Source of the DNA: Pedobacter sp. Bi126
GTDB lineage: Bacteria; Bacteroidota; Bacteroidia; Sphingobacteriales; Sphingobacteriaceae
DNA: 64,000 nt
Direction: 5' to 3'
Assembly (NCBI RefSeq): GCF_918698245.1
Contig: NZ_CAKKMS010000003.1
Coordinates: 620,001 to 684,000, forward strand
Shown here: positions 34,077 to 43,323 of the stretch, in pieces
How the letters are laid out: every line of letters begins with the position of its first letter
Numbering within the stretch: position 1 is the first letter of the stretch
Program-made: the position numbers and the translations under genes
Notes under the pieces: generated by a model
What the model saw: the letters and a program-made list of their open reading frames with translations, nothing else
Databases searched by the model: none
What the model was told of the DNA's origin: nothing

Positions 34077-34958
34077 TTAGTTCAACCTACTCTTTCTATA
34101 TTTTAGCGGGGTAATATTGAACGTGTGTTTAAATAACCTGATGAATGAACTTGGGCATTCAAACCCTACTAAACCAACTATTTCGTTTAAGGAATAAGTG
34201 GTAGTTTGCAATAGTTTTTTAGCCCTGTTTAATCTTAACTGCATTAAAAACTGGTATGGGCTAATCTCATATGCTTCTTTAAATGTTCTTAGCAAATGGT
34301 TAACCGATAAACATGCCTGTTCGGCAATGTGCTCTAATGTTATATTTTGATTGTAATTGCTGCTAATGTATTCTTTAGCGAGTGTTAATCTTTTTAAAAC
34401 CTCTTCGCGGGTTTTTGTTTTGATAAAGCTGAGTTTATCCAGTTTCTGAGCTACCTCTTTATCATAAATTTTATAATAGTTTAAAAGGCAGTGGTACAGG
34501 TATTCATTAATCAGCATTTCGTCTTTCAAACCTTTATCGAGCTGACTTTTTAAATGCAGCACATTAAAGCGCATATCGCCAGAAAACGGATAAAGTGATT
34601 CGATAAAAGGAGGTGTTTCACCAGCTTCTTTTCCGGCAAGCAAACTTTCGTTGCTGTTCGAAAAAGTGTGGTGAAAATCTTTAATAAATTTTTCGCCAAA
34701 AGAAACTGAAAATGTATTTACCGGACTTATCGAATCTATTTTGCTGCTAAAATTTGTTCCGGCATTTACTACAGCGAAAGTATCGGGATAAATGCTAAAC
34801 TTACGCTTGTTAATTTCGCAATTTTCGGTTCCGTTAAAAACGAATTTAATGGTATAAGCATCGTTCTGTTGCTCATAAAGGGCCTCACAGGTGCTTTCAC
34901 TTATAATTTTATTCCTATTGCTCAATTCTTTTACGTACCTCATAACATTAATCCTCAT
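34077..34958 (-). CDS. AraC-family transcriptional regulator (locus 1)
   Basis: The protein has an N-terminal cupin-like sensor region (about residues 20-150, with CEINKRKFSIYPDTFAVVNAGTNF) and a C-terminal AraC DNA-binding pair (about 195-290): ITLEHIAEQACLSVNHLLRTFKEAYEISPYQFLMQLRLNRAK and LNEIVGLVGFECPSSFIRLFKHTFNITPLKYRK. Start choice is between 34958 (MRINVMRYVKEL, overlapping the upstream VOC gene by 11 bases) and 34943 (MRYVKEL, with no overlap). Both keep the cupin part, and a frame reaching 34997 is less likely. It follows the VOC gene in one operon, and the susCD pair next to it is the obvious candidate target. Confidence 0.88.
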   Translation of the reverse strand: MRINVMRYVKELSNRNKIISESTCEALYEQQNDAYTIKFVFNGTENCEINKRKFSIYPDTFAVVNAGTNFSSKIDSISPVNTFSVSFGEKFIKDFHHTFSNSNESLLAGKEAGETPPFIESLYPFSGDMRFNVLHLKSQLDKGLKDEMLINEYLYHCLLNYYKIYDKEVAQKLDKLSFIKTKTREEVLKRLTLAKEYISSNYNQNITLEHIAEQACLSVNHLLRTFKEAYEISPYQFLMQLRLNRAKKLLQTTTYSLNEIVGLVGFECPSSFIRLFKHTFNITPLKYRKSRLN

Positions 34959-35313
34959 TGTAGTTACGTTGCTCCAATATGATAAAATGATTACCATAAG
35001 GATCAGAAAATTCGATACTTAAACCCTCACTTAAGTAAGCTGGTCTGTCTTTAAAAATAACCCCTCTCGATTTTAGCCTGCAATAATCTTCTAAACAATC
35101 ATCGCTGGTTAATACAATTTTATTGGTCTGGTTTTGATGCTTTTGTTCTGACAGGAAAATATTGGTCTCGTGATCTGCCCTAACCATGATTCCTTTTTCC
35201 TTTTCAGAAATCATTGTCGATTCTGTCGGCATTCCTAAACAGTTGGCATAAAATGCATCTGCATCATTTAGTTGCTTTACTTGCACATAAAAGAATTTTA
35301 CAGATTGGTTCAT
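34948..35313 (-). CDS. VOC/glyoxalase-superfamily protein
   Basis: This 121-residue protein has two paired beta-alpha-beta-beta-beta modules of the vicinal oxygen chelate fold: KFFYVQVKQLNDADAFYANCLGMPTE at the front, and LKSRGVIFKDRPAYLSEGLSIEFSDPYGNHFIILEQ at the end, the usual glyoxalase/bleomycin-resistance C-terminal strand. The enzyme reaction cannot be assigned. It is the first gene of a two-gene operon with the AraC regulator; the palindrome ATCACCC-AAAAA-GGGTGAT lies 52 bases before its start, which links it to the kinase system. Confidence 0.82.
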   Translation of the reverse strand: MNQSVKFFYVQVKQLNDADAFYANCLGMPTESTMISEKEKGIMVRADHETNIFLSEQKHQNQTNKIVLTSDDCLEDYCRLKSRGVIFKDRPAYLSEGLSIEFSDPYGNHFIILEQRNYNED

Positions 35314-35364
35314 TGCCTTGTTTAATTGTATGATGTAAAATTAAACTGAAATTGAACCCAGAGC

Positions 35365-35390
35365 ATCACCCAAAAAGGGTGATTTTCGCA
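35365..35390 (-). promoter_or_regulatory. Palindromic operator upstream of VOC-AraC
   Basis: Seven-base perfect arms ATCACCC (35365-35371) and GGGTGAT (35377-35383) surround AAAAA; on the gene strand it reads with a TTTTT centre and is preceded by TGCGAAA. It closely matches the palindrome at 39031-39049 (ATCCCCC / GGGGGAT). Confidence 0.65.
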
Positions 35391-35418
35391 TTATTTTTTA
35401 GCAAAATATAGGTATAGA

Positions 35419-36045
35419 TTAAATAAAGCGCTTTTCTTTGGCTGTTTTAATCGCTTCTGATTTGGAGTTTACATCGAGTTTGATGTAAATATTTTTTACA
35501 TGGCTCCTTACGGTTTCCTGATCAATAAAGAGATCGTTTGCGATTTGAGATTTTGTTTGTCCATTTGCAATCCGATCTAATATTTCTGTTTCGCGTTTAG
35601 TTAAAGGAGAATTCAGATTTTTTTGAAAAGAATGCATTACAATGCGCGCTACATTTGTACTCATGGCCCCTCCGCCAGTACTCACTTCTCTTACGGCATC
35701 TATAATTTTTGAGGCGCTCGAATTTTTGGTGAGGTAGCCACCTGCGCCCATGGTTAGGGCTTCGAAAACCAATTCGGGCGAATCAAAAACGGTGAGGATA
35801 ATAATATTCGCGTTAGGTAAGGCCTTTTTGATAAAAGGTAAGGCCTGCAGCCCGTTGGTGCCTGGCATCTGGATATCGAGCAAAATCACATCTGGATGAT
35901 CGGCCTCTAAGTATTTTTTGGCCAAATCGTATGATGCATAAGCGTTAACGACTACAAAATCTTCAACATCGCTTAATAACGATTCATAACCCATTCTTAA
36001 AATATCGTCATCTTCGATTAGAACAATTCGTAAATTCTGGCTCAT
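35419..36045 (-). CDS. LuxR-type response regulator, partner of the propeller kinase
   Basis: This 208-residue NarL/FixJ-family regulator has a receiver domain (residues 5-120) with acidic residues in LIEDDDILRMGY, the phospho-acceptor Asp57 in VILLDIQMPG, and the Thr and Lys switch residues in IIILTVFDSPE and YLTKNSSASK. The LuxR helix-turn-helix is at about 145-205: LTKRETEILDRIANGQTKSQIANDLFIDQETVRSHVKNIYIKLDV. It begins 34 bases after the kinase stop, so the pair is co-transcribed. It is the best candidate for binding the ATC(A/C)CCC palindromes in front of its own operon and of VOC-AraC. Confidence 0.93.
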   Translation of the reverse strand: MSQNLRIVLIEDDDILRMGYESLLSDVEDFVVVNAYASYDLAKKYLEADHPDVILLDIQMPGTNGLQALPFIKKALPNANIIILTVFDSPELVFEALTMGAGGYLTKNSSASKIIDAVREVSTGGGAMSTNVARIVMHSFQKNLNSPLTKRETEILDRIANGQTKSQIANDLFIDQETVRSHVKNIYIKLDVNSKSEAIKTAKEKRFI

Positions 36046-36079
36046 TTTGTGGTTGGTTTTAATTAAGACGCTTTTAGTC

Positions 36080-38995
36080 CTATTTTGTAACAGGAATTCT
36101 GGTAGAAATTGTTGTAGTGGTGCCTTTCCCTTTTATGGAAGAAATCTGAAAGGTCGATTTTATACGTTTGCAGCGGGTTTGAATATTGTTTAATCCTCTT
36201 CCTTTCTGTACCGTTTCAAGATCAAAACCTTCGCCATCGTCTGTTGTTAAGATGTTTACTGTATCATGATCGGTTTCAATAACCATAATCAATACCTGGC
36301 TTGCTTTGGCATGTTTTAACACATTATTTAACATCTCCTTAAAAATTAATGTTAGGTTTCGGTTAAACTCCATCGATAGGTGTAGTTTTTGATATTTGCT
36401 TAACACGCCTTCCATTTTAAATGTAACGCCGGTGTTTTGGAAAAGATCGATTCCAAAATTTTTAATGTGCATCAATATCTCAAAAAGATTATCGCTATGT
36501 GGGTCTAGCGCCCAAAGAATATCTTTAGTTCCGGTATAAAGCAGGCTGGCATTCTCTCTGATTAGCCTGATCAGTTCTTTTTGCTCTTTTTCGGTTCCAG
36601 CTACCTTTTTATCCAAAATTTCGGATAAAACATTAATCCGGGTCAGTTTATTGCCAATGTCATCATGAAAATCTTCTGCAGTTTGCTTTCTTATTTTTTC
36701 CTGCTCTTTTAATTTTAACTTTTCGAACTGATGTTTTTTACGTTCTCTGGTTTTAAAAATGAGGTAAAAGATAAGCCAGATCAGGAAAATAAGCACCAAA
36801 AATGCGCCAATCTTAAATAAAATGGTATCGTAATACGGCGGTACAATGGTAAAGCTAAACTGTTCGATATTTGATTGCTCGCCATTTGCGATAGCATAAA
36901 CCTGAAAAGTATAACTACCTGGTCTTATGGCCGAATATTCGATCTCTGTGTTGGGTACAGGTTTGCTGAAATCGTTATCTACCCCGACCAGTTTGTAGCG
37001 GTAAAGTACACTTTCTGGATTGGTGAGATAAACCCCTTTAAAACTTATCGAAATGTGGTTTTGACTGTAGTTAAGTTTATAAAATTTATCGCCTTTTCCG
37101 TTCAGGTCTACTGAAAGATCTTTTGCCCGATCATTTTTATGAAAAACACTAACCTGTTGAATATGGATAAAAGGATTTTTTTTATTCCCTGGGAGTACAT
37201 TGGTTTTGCATTGAATGAGTCCATTTATAGTACCTACCAAAATGCTGTTTTTGTAATTGATAATTGCGTTTTGGTTACACTCAACAATTAACGGATGATC
37301 CCTGAAAACTTCATAACTTTGTTGTTGCCTATTAAAAGTTAATTTGTTAATCCCCCGCCCTGTTCCGGCCCACAAATTATTTTCATTATCGGTTGCAAGG
37401 CTATAAATATCATTTGAGTTTAACCCATTGGCAACAACATAACGTTTAATGGCTTTTGTTTTTAAATTCCAGGTGATGATCCCATCGCCAAGCGTAGCAA
37501 AAATTAAATTTTCACCCTGCCTTATAATGCTCAGTACGTAAACATTGGTGAGCGATTTGATACGAAATGTTTTATCTATCTTTTTGTTTTTGATAAGTGT
37601 AACGCCGTTGGAGGTGCCAAGAAACACGCTATCCTTCCGCAAGGGGTAAATACACGATAAATAGCCATCAAATCCGCTTATCCGTTCGGTTTTCCCATCC
37701 TTTAAATAAGTAGATGACATGAGACCGTTTATCCAGATCCCTCCTTCCTCGTCTTCAGCTATCGAGCTGTTATCAAATTTATCTGGCTTTAATACCTGAC
37801 TAAATTTCTGTCCGTCGTACTTCCAAATGCCTTTACCATAGGTAGAGAACCAAATATTTTTGGCTTTATCGGCATAAACGAAGTAGATTTTTTTATCCTT
37901 AAAGGCGGGAATATTAACGTTTTGTACCTCTTTACCATCATACTTAAAAACACCTTTATTAAAAGTGCCAAACCAGAGGTTATCATTTTTATCTGCCGCT
38001 ATTCCGCTTATCGGATAAGCCAGATTCTTGCCCTTAAACCTATTGTAACGAATAAAAGCATCGCCTTCATATTTGTAAATACCATCACTAAAACAAGATA
38101 TCCAGATATTATTTTCGGCATCGCTAAATATTTCGTTAACCTGGTTATCGCTCAATCCATTTTCTCCGTTAAAATTTATGATCGCCCCGTTTTTATTGAT
38201 CAAGTAAGCTCCTTTTTCTGAGCCTACCCACATATTTCCACGATGATCCTGCGCGATTGAGTAATAGGTATCAATGCCCTCTTTTTTAAAAAACGGCTTA
38301 ATTATTCCGTTTTCCAGCTCATAAATTCCGCTACGGTCGGTTAAGAGATAGGCCTTGTTGTTTACTGTTTTATCGAATAAAATCTTCCGGATAGATGAAG
38401 TATTAATGGCTGACGGTAACTCCTGGTAGATTGTCCAATTGTTATTCTTTAGCTGATAAATCCCTTTTCCTGATACAGCGGCATATAGGTTTCCATCGTT
38501 ATCGCTGTTTATGGTATTAATATTTTTATTGGCAATGGAATAAAAAACAATTTTATTCTTTTCAATTTTGAAAAGCTTATGTTCACTTATTCCCCAAATA
38601 ACACCCTCTTTGTCTTTAAGCAAATGGCTTACCCCTTTGCCCGAAAACAGGGTGCTTATTTTTCCGCGTTTAAGAATACTGATGCCTGTTTCGGTACCAA
38701 AGAGCATTTGGCTTTGGTTATCCTCGGCAATACAGTTTACTGAATTTGAACCTAACCCATCGGCTTTGCTGTACGAGGTAAATTGCCTGCCATCGAAATT
38801 ACTTACCCCACCAAAAGTACCAAGCCAAAGCGTCCTGTCTTTTGCTTGATAAATTACCATTACCTGCGATTGAGGCAAGCCATCTTTTAGGCTGTAATTG
38901 GTAAAATTATAGCTTTGGGCCGATAGCTGAAGGCTAAAAAGCAAAATGAAAGAAACTATGAAATTTATTTTGATTATAGACAGTTTACTGCACAT
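36080..38995 (-). CDS. Two-component propeller sensor histidine kinase
   Basis: This is a large one-TM sensor of 971 residues from the ATG at 38995, which gives the best signal sequence (MCSKLSIIKINFIVSFILLFS); starts at 39013 and 39025 are possible. Residues about 30-640 form repeated Reg_prop blades such as TNYSLKDGLPQSQVMVIYQAKDRTLWLGTFGG and GLNSNDIYSLATDNENNLWAGTGRGI. A Y_Y_Y domain follows (YRYKLVGVDNDF), then a TM helix (IGAFLVLIFLIWLIFYLIF), a HisKA_3 dimerisation region with phospho-His in EDFHDDIGNKLTRI, and HATPase_c ending GLNNIQTRCKRI. Unlike hybrid HTCS proteins, it has no own receiver or HTH; its response regulator is the next gene. Confidence 0.93.
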   Translation of the reverse strand: MCSKLSIIKINFIVSFILLFSLQLSAQSYNFTNYSLKDGLPQSQVMVIYQAKDRTLWLGTFGGVSNFDGRQFTSYSKADGLGSNSVNCIAEDNQSQMLFGTETGISILKRGKISTLFSGKGVSHLLKDKEGVIWGISEHKLFKIEKNKIVFYSIANKNINTINSDNDGNLYAAVSGKGIYQLKNNNWTIYQELPSAINTSSIRKILFDKTVNNKAYLLTDRSGIYELENGIIKPFFKKEGIDTYYSIAQDHRGNMWVGSEKGAYLINKNGAIINFNGENGLSDNQVNEIFSDAENNIWISCFSDGIYKYEGDAFIRYNRFKGKNLAYPISGIAADKNDNLWFGTFNKGVFKYDGKEVQNVNIPAFKDKKIYFVYADKAKNIWFSTYGKGIWKYDGQKFSQVLKPDKFDNSSIAEDEEGGIWINGLMSSTYLKDGKTERISGFDGYLSCIYPLRKDSVFLGTSNGVTLIKNKKIDKTFRIKSLTNVYVLSIIRQGENLIFATLGDGIITWNLKTKAIKRYVVANGLNSNDIYSLATDNENNLWAGTGRGINKLTFNRQQQSYEVFRDHPLIVECNQNAIINYKNSILVGTINGLIQCKTNVLPGNKKNPFIHIQQVSVFHKNDRAKDLSVDLNGKGDKFYKLNYSQNHISISFKGVYLTNPESVLYRYKLVGVDNDFSKPVPNTEIEYSAIRPGSYTFQVYAIANGEQSNIEQFSFTIVPPYYDTILFKIGAFLVLIFLIWLIFYLIFKTRERKKHQFEKLKLKEQEKIRKQTAEDFHDDIGNKLTRINVLSEILDKKVAGTEKEQKELIRLIRENASLLYTGTKDILWALDPHSDNLFEILMHIKNFGIDLFQNTGVTFKMEGVLSKYQKLHLSMEFNRNLTLIFKEMLNNVLKHAKASQVLIMVIETDHDTVNILTTDDGEGFDLETVQKGRGLNNIQTRCKRIKSTFQISSIKGKGTTTTISTRIPVTK

Positions 38996-39030
38996 GTAAT
39001 ACAAAATAAGCATAATTTCTTTCAAAAGCC

Positions 39031-39049
39031 ATCCCCCTTTTTGGGGGAT
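39031..39049 (-). promoter_or_regulatory. Palindromic operator upstream of the kinase-regulator operon
   Basis: Seven-base perfect arms ATCCCCC and GGGGGAT enclose TTTTT on the plus strand. The element lies 36-54 bases before the preferred kinase start and 10 bases beyond the phospholipase stop. It matches the site at 35365-35383 in length, centre and arms except for one symmetrical change. Confidence 0.65.
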
Positions 39050-39058
39050 ATTACATTA

Positions 39059-41428
39059 TTATGCGTTACCCATGTATGGGTCGGTTTGGGTAATTTCTCC
39101 GGTTTCTATTTTACCTGCATAACGGTGTTTAAATGTGGTATTGCCCGTCTGCACAATACTGAAATCGTACCAATTCGCATTTTTAGCCAGATTAAACGAG
39201 ATATCTGTACCCGATTTTGGCTTGATTGTTACCGTTTTGCTCCCTGATTTGTATTTGTTATCTACAATTTCAAGCGTAACTAAACTCGCGCCCTTGTTCT
39301 CAATAGCGAAAACCAGGGCACCCGTAAGTTTTTTGCTTACCAAACCAGCTTGCTCTGGATATGCTTTTACAATAACGGAAGGATTTTTTTTGCCGCCTAC
39401 GAAATGTCTGTAAAAACCATTCGGACCACTTATTGTAAGGTCATAAACTTCATTGTCAAAATCATCCAGTTTAATGCTGTCTTTTAACACATCGCCAGCT
39501 TTAACAGCATAGGCCCATGTTTTGCCCGCAACACCTTTAAATTTGGCAATGGTATTCATGTTGAAAGGCGCACCAACAGTTTCTGTTTCGCTACCGAACA
39601 AGGTTTTTGCCGATTGAAAAGTAAGTACTATTTCATTGTTAACCAGATTTGCATCAACGGTTAAATGATAAGGCAAGGCACAGGCATGTTTCGTTCCATT
39701 CTCCTGCCTAGGGGCATGATTAGATGTTTCAGCAGAAAAGGCTTCGAATCTATTTATTTTTGCAACTTCTGTTTTATTCATTGCGGTAGGGCCAACCTGG
39801 GCAGGCTTATTTTTAGCATTACCGATATTCGTTACTACCACATCGCGTTTTAATGGCTCTGGAGATTTAATTTCTTCTCCATTGTACGGCCTGAACACCG
39901 AGGTTAGATCGCCACAGATATTCCTTCGCCAATCGCTAATGTTATTACTTTTAATGGTTTTGCCTGTTTTTTTAGCCAGCCATTTTTCCATAAACATTAA
40001 TGATGAAGTATGATCGAAAACCTGAGAGTTTACAAAACCGCCCTTGCTCCAGGGTGAGGCAATAACCAATGGTACACGATAGCCCAAGCCGATCGGGCTT
40101 CCCTTTCTTGCTTCAAAATCAGTGGTATAGTTTATTCCTTCAGATACCTTTCCGCTGGTTGAATCATCAGGGTTTGGCACCACAAAAGGTGGCTGATGAT
40201 CAAAGTAACCATCATTTTCATCGTAGGTTAAAACAAAAATTGTTTTTTTCCAAACCTCTGGGTTTTTGGTTAAAATGTCTAGCGCTTCGCTTACATACCA
40301 GGTTCCATACAATGGTGAGCTGGTATGATCAGAAAAACGTTGAGGCGCAACCAACCACGAAACCGTTGGTAATTTTCCGCTATCTACATCTTTTCTAAAC
40401 TGATGGAAAATATCGCCTTTAGGCACATTAATCGTTTCAGACTTACCTTGGTCGTTCTTAAAAGTAAATGGTTCAAGATCGAGATAATCTTTTTTAGAAA
40501 TGTTTGTGGTAAACGCTTTATCTACTAAGTTTTTTTCCTTTTGTGATAACTTATCGTATTTCTCCTGAACCTCTTTTGCGGTTAGAGCCGGTTTAACGGT
40601 ATTATCGCCGTTTTTTCTAAAGTAAGCCGATAATTTAACGTTATGCCTGCTGATGTACTCTACAGGATTATCGCCATAATTACCCAACCAATCATCTATT
40701 TCGCCTTCGGGAAGTTTGGAGGTCCATAATTCGTTTTGGTAAATGCGCCAATCGATACCATTATCTTCTAATGTTTCCTGAAAAGTTGGCCAATCTACAA
40801 ATACATTATTTTGCGATTCAGCCTGATCGTTATTGACCACCGCAACCCGGTTTGCGCTTTTTTCTCCGCGAACGGTTCCTGTAAAAAAGAACAGTCTGTT
40901 TGGTGTTGTTCCGGTTAGCGATGAGCAAAAATGCTGATCGCAAATGGTAAAAGCATCGGCCATGGCATAATAAAAAGGGATATCATTCCGATCGTAATAA
41001 GCCAATGTCATTGGTGTTTTAACCGGCAACCATTTATCGTAACGGCCACCATTTCGTGCCGCAACCTGGTCGTTCCATGAATGTGGTAAACCACCTTGCC
41101 AGGTGATTTTCGTTTTGTTGATATCCACGTGAAAAGGGGCATAGGTATAACCCTGACCGTCTTTTTGCAACCAAACTTTGTTTCCATCAGGTTGAATGTG
41201 TGGGTGAGGATCGTTAAACCCGCGAACACCTTTCATTTTACCAAACATATGGTCGAAAGAACGGTTCTCCTGCATCAGGAAAACAATGTGTTCGGCATCG
41301 TAAAATGTACTGCCCGGCTCAGGATTAATCGACATGGCTTTTAGCACCGAACTGGGCAAGGTATTGGCCATGCCAGTGGCTCCGGCAAACAAGGCCGCTT
41401 TTTTTAGAAATTCTCTACGTGAGTCCAT
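39059..41428 (-). CDS. Phosphocholine-specific phospholipase C
   Basis: This exported 789-residue phosphoesterase has a twin-arginine signal (MDSRREFLKKAALFAGATG). The catalytic domain, about residues 45-520, contains HIVFLMQENRSFDHMFGKMKGVRGF, where Asn and Glu bind metal, plus the conserved stretches CDQHFCSSLTGTTPNRLFFFTG, VLTYDENDGYFDHQPPF and VFDHTSSLMFMEKWL. Two C-terminal beta domains of the phospholipase C family (about 600-690 and 700-785) follow. It cleaves phosphatidylcholine-type lipids to diacylglycerol and a phospho-headgroup. The GDPD-GH16 fusion gene lies 169 bases upstream on the same strand, suggesting lipid phosphate scavenging; export is presumably by the Tat route, already folded. 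Confidence 0.94.
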   Translation of the reverse strand: MDSRREFLKKAALFAGATGMANTLPSSVLKAMSINPEPGSTFYDAEHIVFLMQENRSFDHMFGKMKGVRGFNDPHPHIQPDGNKVWLQKDGQGYTYAPFHVDINKTKITWQGGLPHSWNDQVAARNGGRYDKWLPVKTPMTLAYYDRNDIPFYYAMADAFTICDQHFCSSLTGTTPNRLFFFTGTVRGEKSANRVAVVNNDQAESQNNVFVDWPTFQETLEDNGIDWRIYQNELWTSKLPEGEIDDWLGNYGDNPVEYISRHNVKLSAYFRKNGDNTVKPALTAKEVQEKYDKLSQKEKNLVDKAFTTNISKKDYLDLEPFTFKNDQGKSETINVPKGDIFHQFRKDVDSGKLPTVSWLVAPQRFSDHTSSPLYGTWYVSEALDILTKNPEVWKKTIFVLTYDENDGYFDHQPPFVVPNPDDSTSGKVSEGINYTTDFEARKGSPIGLGYRVPLVIASPWSKGGFVNSQVFDHTSSLMFMEKWLAKKTGKTIKSNNISDWRRNICGDLTSVFRPYNGEEIKSPEPLKRDVVVTNIGNAKNKPAQVGPTAMNKTEVAKINRFEAFSAETSNHAPRQENGTKHACALPYHLTVDANLVNNEIVLTFQSAKTLFGSETETVGAPFNMNTIAKFKGVAGKTWAYAVKAGDVLKDSIKLDDFDNEVYDLTISGPNGFYRHFVGGKKNPSVIVKAYPEQAGLVSKKLTGALVFAIENKGASLVTLEIVDNKYKSGSKTVTIKPKSGTDISFNLAKNANWYDFSIVQTGNTTFKHRYAGKIETGEITQTDPYMGNA

Positions 41429-41597
41429 AAATTATACAATATAGCTTAGATACCGCAAGTTATAATTTCAATTGCCAATTAGCAATTTTCAGTAGACAGT
41501 TAATTTATGGTGCTCATCAGCATGAAGTTCTTAGTCAATTTAATTATGACCGTCGACTAATAACCAATGGCCGATGAACCATTGAACTAACAAAATA

Positions 41598-43103
41598 TTA
41601 CTTCTGAAACACCCTTACATAATCAACCTTCATACTTGCGGGAAAAATAGATTCGTCTATTCCTTTTTTTCCACCCCAACCACCGCCAACAGCTACATTT
41701 AAAATAAGATGGAAGTTTTGATCGAATGGCCAATCGCCAGATCCTTTTTTGGTATTTTTAAAAGTGAGGTATTTTTGGTTATCAATAAAGAAATCTATTC
41801 TATCTGCAAACCATTCTACCGCATAAATATGATATTCGGTATAAGGATTATCAACCTTTAAGGCCTTGCCAACCTGCGTTTTAATTACGTGGTTAAATTT
41901 TTCGGTATGTACCGTTCCATGAACGCTATCCGGATCATAACCTACATGTTCCATAATATCAATTTCGCCGCTCTTTGGCCAGCCGCCGTATTTCCCTTCG
42001 GTTGGTAAAGCCCATATAGCAGGCCATAAGCCCCTGCCTTTTGGCAACATGGCGCGAACTTCTACCCTTCCGTATTTAAAATCGAATTTATTTTTCGTTA
42101 CCAATCTGGCCGAAGTATAATGGTTGTTTTCCTTGTCTGCTTTTACCGCAGTAATATTCAGACTCCCTTTTTTTACAATTGCATTTGTGCTATCTGCATC
42201 GGTATAATATTGAAGCTCATTATTGCCCCAACCTTTTCCACCTACATCGTAACTCCAATTTTTTGCTAATGGTAATCCCGCATCGTTAAATTCATCAGCC
42301 CATTTCAATTTCCAACCCCTTGCAACAGGTGTTTTTTTGAGCTCTTCGAAGGTCAATTCTGGCTCATTAGTGGTAATATAATCAACCTGATGTGCCAAAA
42401 GCCATTGAATTTCGGGAACAGTGTTTACCGTCCAGGCATTTACCTTTAAGCCTAACTTGTGGGCATTTTCAATCCACCCATCTTTTTGGTAAACACTAAA
42501 ATGATAATCAACCCCGGTTAATTTATCTGCTTTCATTTGCTCAGCACTGATTTCGCCTTTTAAGTAGGCCACTTTGGCTTTTGGTAAGAGCGCTAGAATC
42601 CTTTTACAGTAATCGTAGTCAAAACTGATATACTCCGTCCACTCCACTACCTTGAGTTTCTGAACCATTTCAACACATTTATTGGTCACCTCAATTCCAC
42701 GTTCTTTACTAACTAATGAAGGTTTGATCTCTAAAATCAGTTTGGTTGTTCTTTGCTTTTTACCTTCCAATAAATAAGCCTCAAGCGTAGGAATTTTTTC
42801 GCCATTGCTCATGGTTTTCGTCAATAAATCAGCATAGTTTACTTTTTCGATAACCAAACCCTGAAATTCAGGATCGTGATTAATGACCAAAACATTGTCT
42901 GCAGTCATCCACACATCGAATTCCGATCCATAACAACCCAGCTTTACAGCTTCGTTTAATGAAGCGATAGAATTTTGAGGAAAATTATTTTTCTTCCATG
43001 CCCCACGATGGGCAATCACCTGGTTTTTGTTCCAGTTAAATTTTTGAGCAAAAGAGGCGGTAAAAATGAACAACATTAGTGCAGAAATAAATACTCGTTT
43101 CAT
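41598..43103 (-). CDS. Glycerophosphodiester phosphodiesterase fused to GH16 glucanase
   Basis: This is a secreted 501-residue fusion. A signal peptide spans 1-19. Residues about 26-250 are a GDPD TIM barrel with active-site residues His32-Arg33 (VIAHRGAW), Glu61 and Asp63 (GSEFDVWMTADN) and His76 (VINHDPEF). Residues about 262-501 are a GH16 jelly roll beginning RGWKLKWADEFNDAG, with the catalytic set Glu380, Asp382 and Glu385 in GEIDIMEHVG. GDPD enzymes release glycerol phosphate from glycerophosphodiesters; GH16 enzymes cut beta-1,3 or 1,4 glucans and galactans. Both active sites look intact, so one protein may attack glycerophosphate-decorated glycans. It follows a terminator and is separate from the thioredoxin operon. 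Confidence 0.92.
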   Translation of the reverse strand: MKRVFISALMLFIFTASFAQKFNWNKNQVIAHRGAWKKNNFPQNSIASLNEAVKLGCYGSEFDVWMTADNVLVINHDPEFQGLVIEKVNYADLLTKTMSNGEKIPTLEAYLLEGKKQRTTKLILEIKPSLVSKERGIEVTNKCVEMVQKLKVVEWTEYISFDYDYCKRILALLPKAKVAYLKGEISAEQMKADKLTGVDYHFSVYQKDGWIENAHKLGLKVNAWTVNTVPEIQWLLAHQVDYITTNEPELTFEELKKTPVARGWKLKWADEFNDAGLPLAKNWSYDVGGKGWGNNELQYYTDADSTNAIVKKGSLNITAVKADKENNHYTSARLVTKNKFDFKYGRVEVRAMLPKGRGLWPAIWALPTEGKYGGWPKSGEIDIMEHVGYDPDSVHGTVHTEKFNHVIKTQVGKALKVDNPYTEYHIYAVEWFADRIDFFIDNQKYLTFKNTKKGSGDWPFDQNFHLILNVAVGGGWGGKKGIDESIFPASMKVDYVRVFQK

Positions 43104-43244
43104 ATTTTGGTTTTATTATGATTGACCTGAAATCATGATCGTTCCATCTCAATTGAAAACAATTTTATAAAATGGAAGATCAAAAGTAGATTTTTAGCCC
43201 GAAAACAAAATAAAGTTAATGTAACCATTATATGAATAAAAACA

Positions 43245-43273
43245 AAAAAGCTTATCCATCCAGATAAGCTTTT
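43245..43273 (-). terminator. Terminator of the thioredoxin/aspartyl protease operon
   Basis: AAAAGCTTATC and GATAAGCTTTT pair over 11 bases with a 6-base loop, followed on the minus strand by TTGTTTTT. It lies 50-80 bases past the thioredoxin stop. Confidence 0.88.
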
Positions 43274-43323
43274 CGATCATTAACTATTTAACATGCACCC
43301 CTTCTACAAGGTGTAATTCTTAT

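Noticed and set aside
41450..41597. Possible repeat in the spacer before the phospholipase gene (AT-rich phrases such as GACCGTCGAC and CAATGGCCGATGAAC)
   Set aside because: No clean inverted or direct repeat could be defined by eye, and the similarity to text near 5484-5506 is short.
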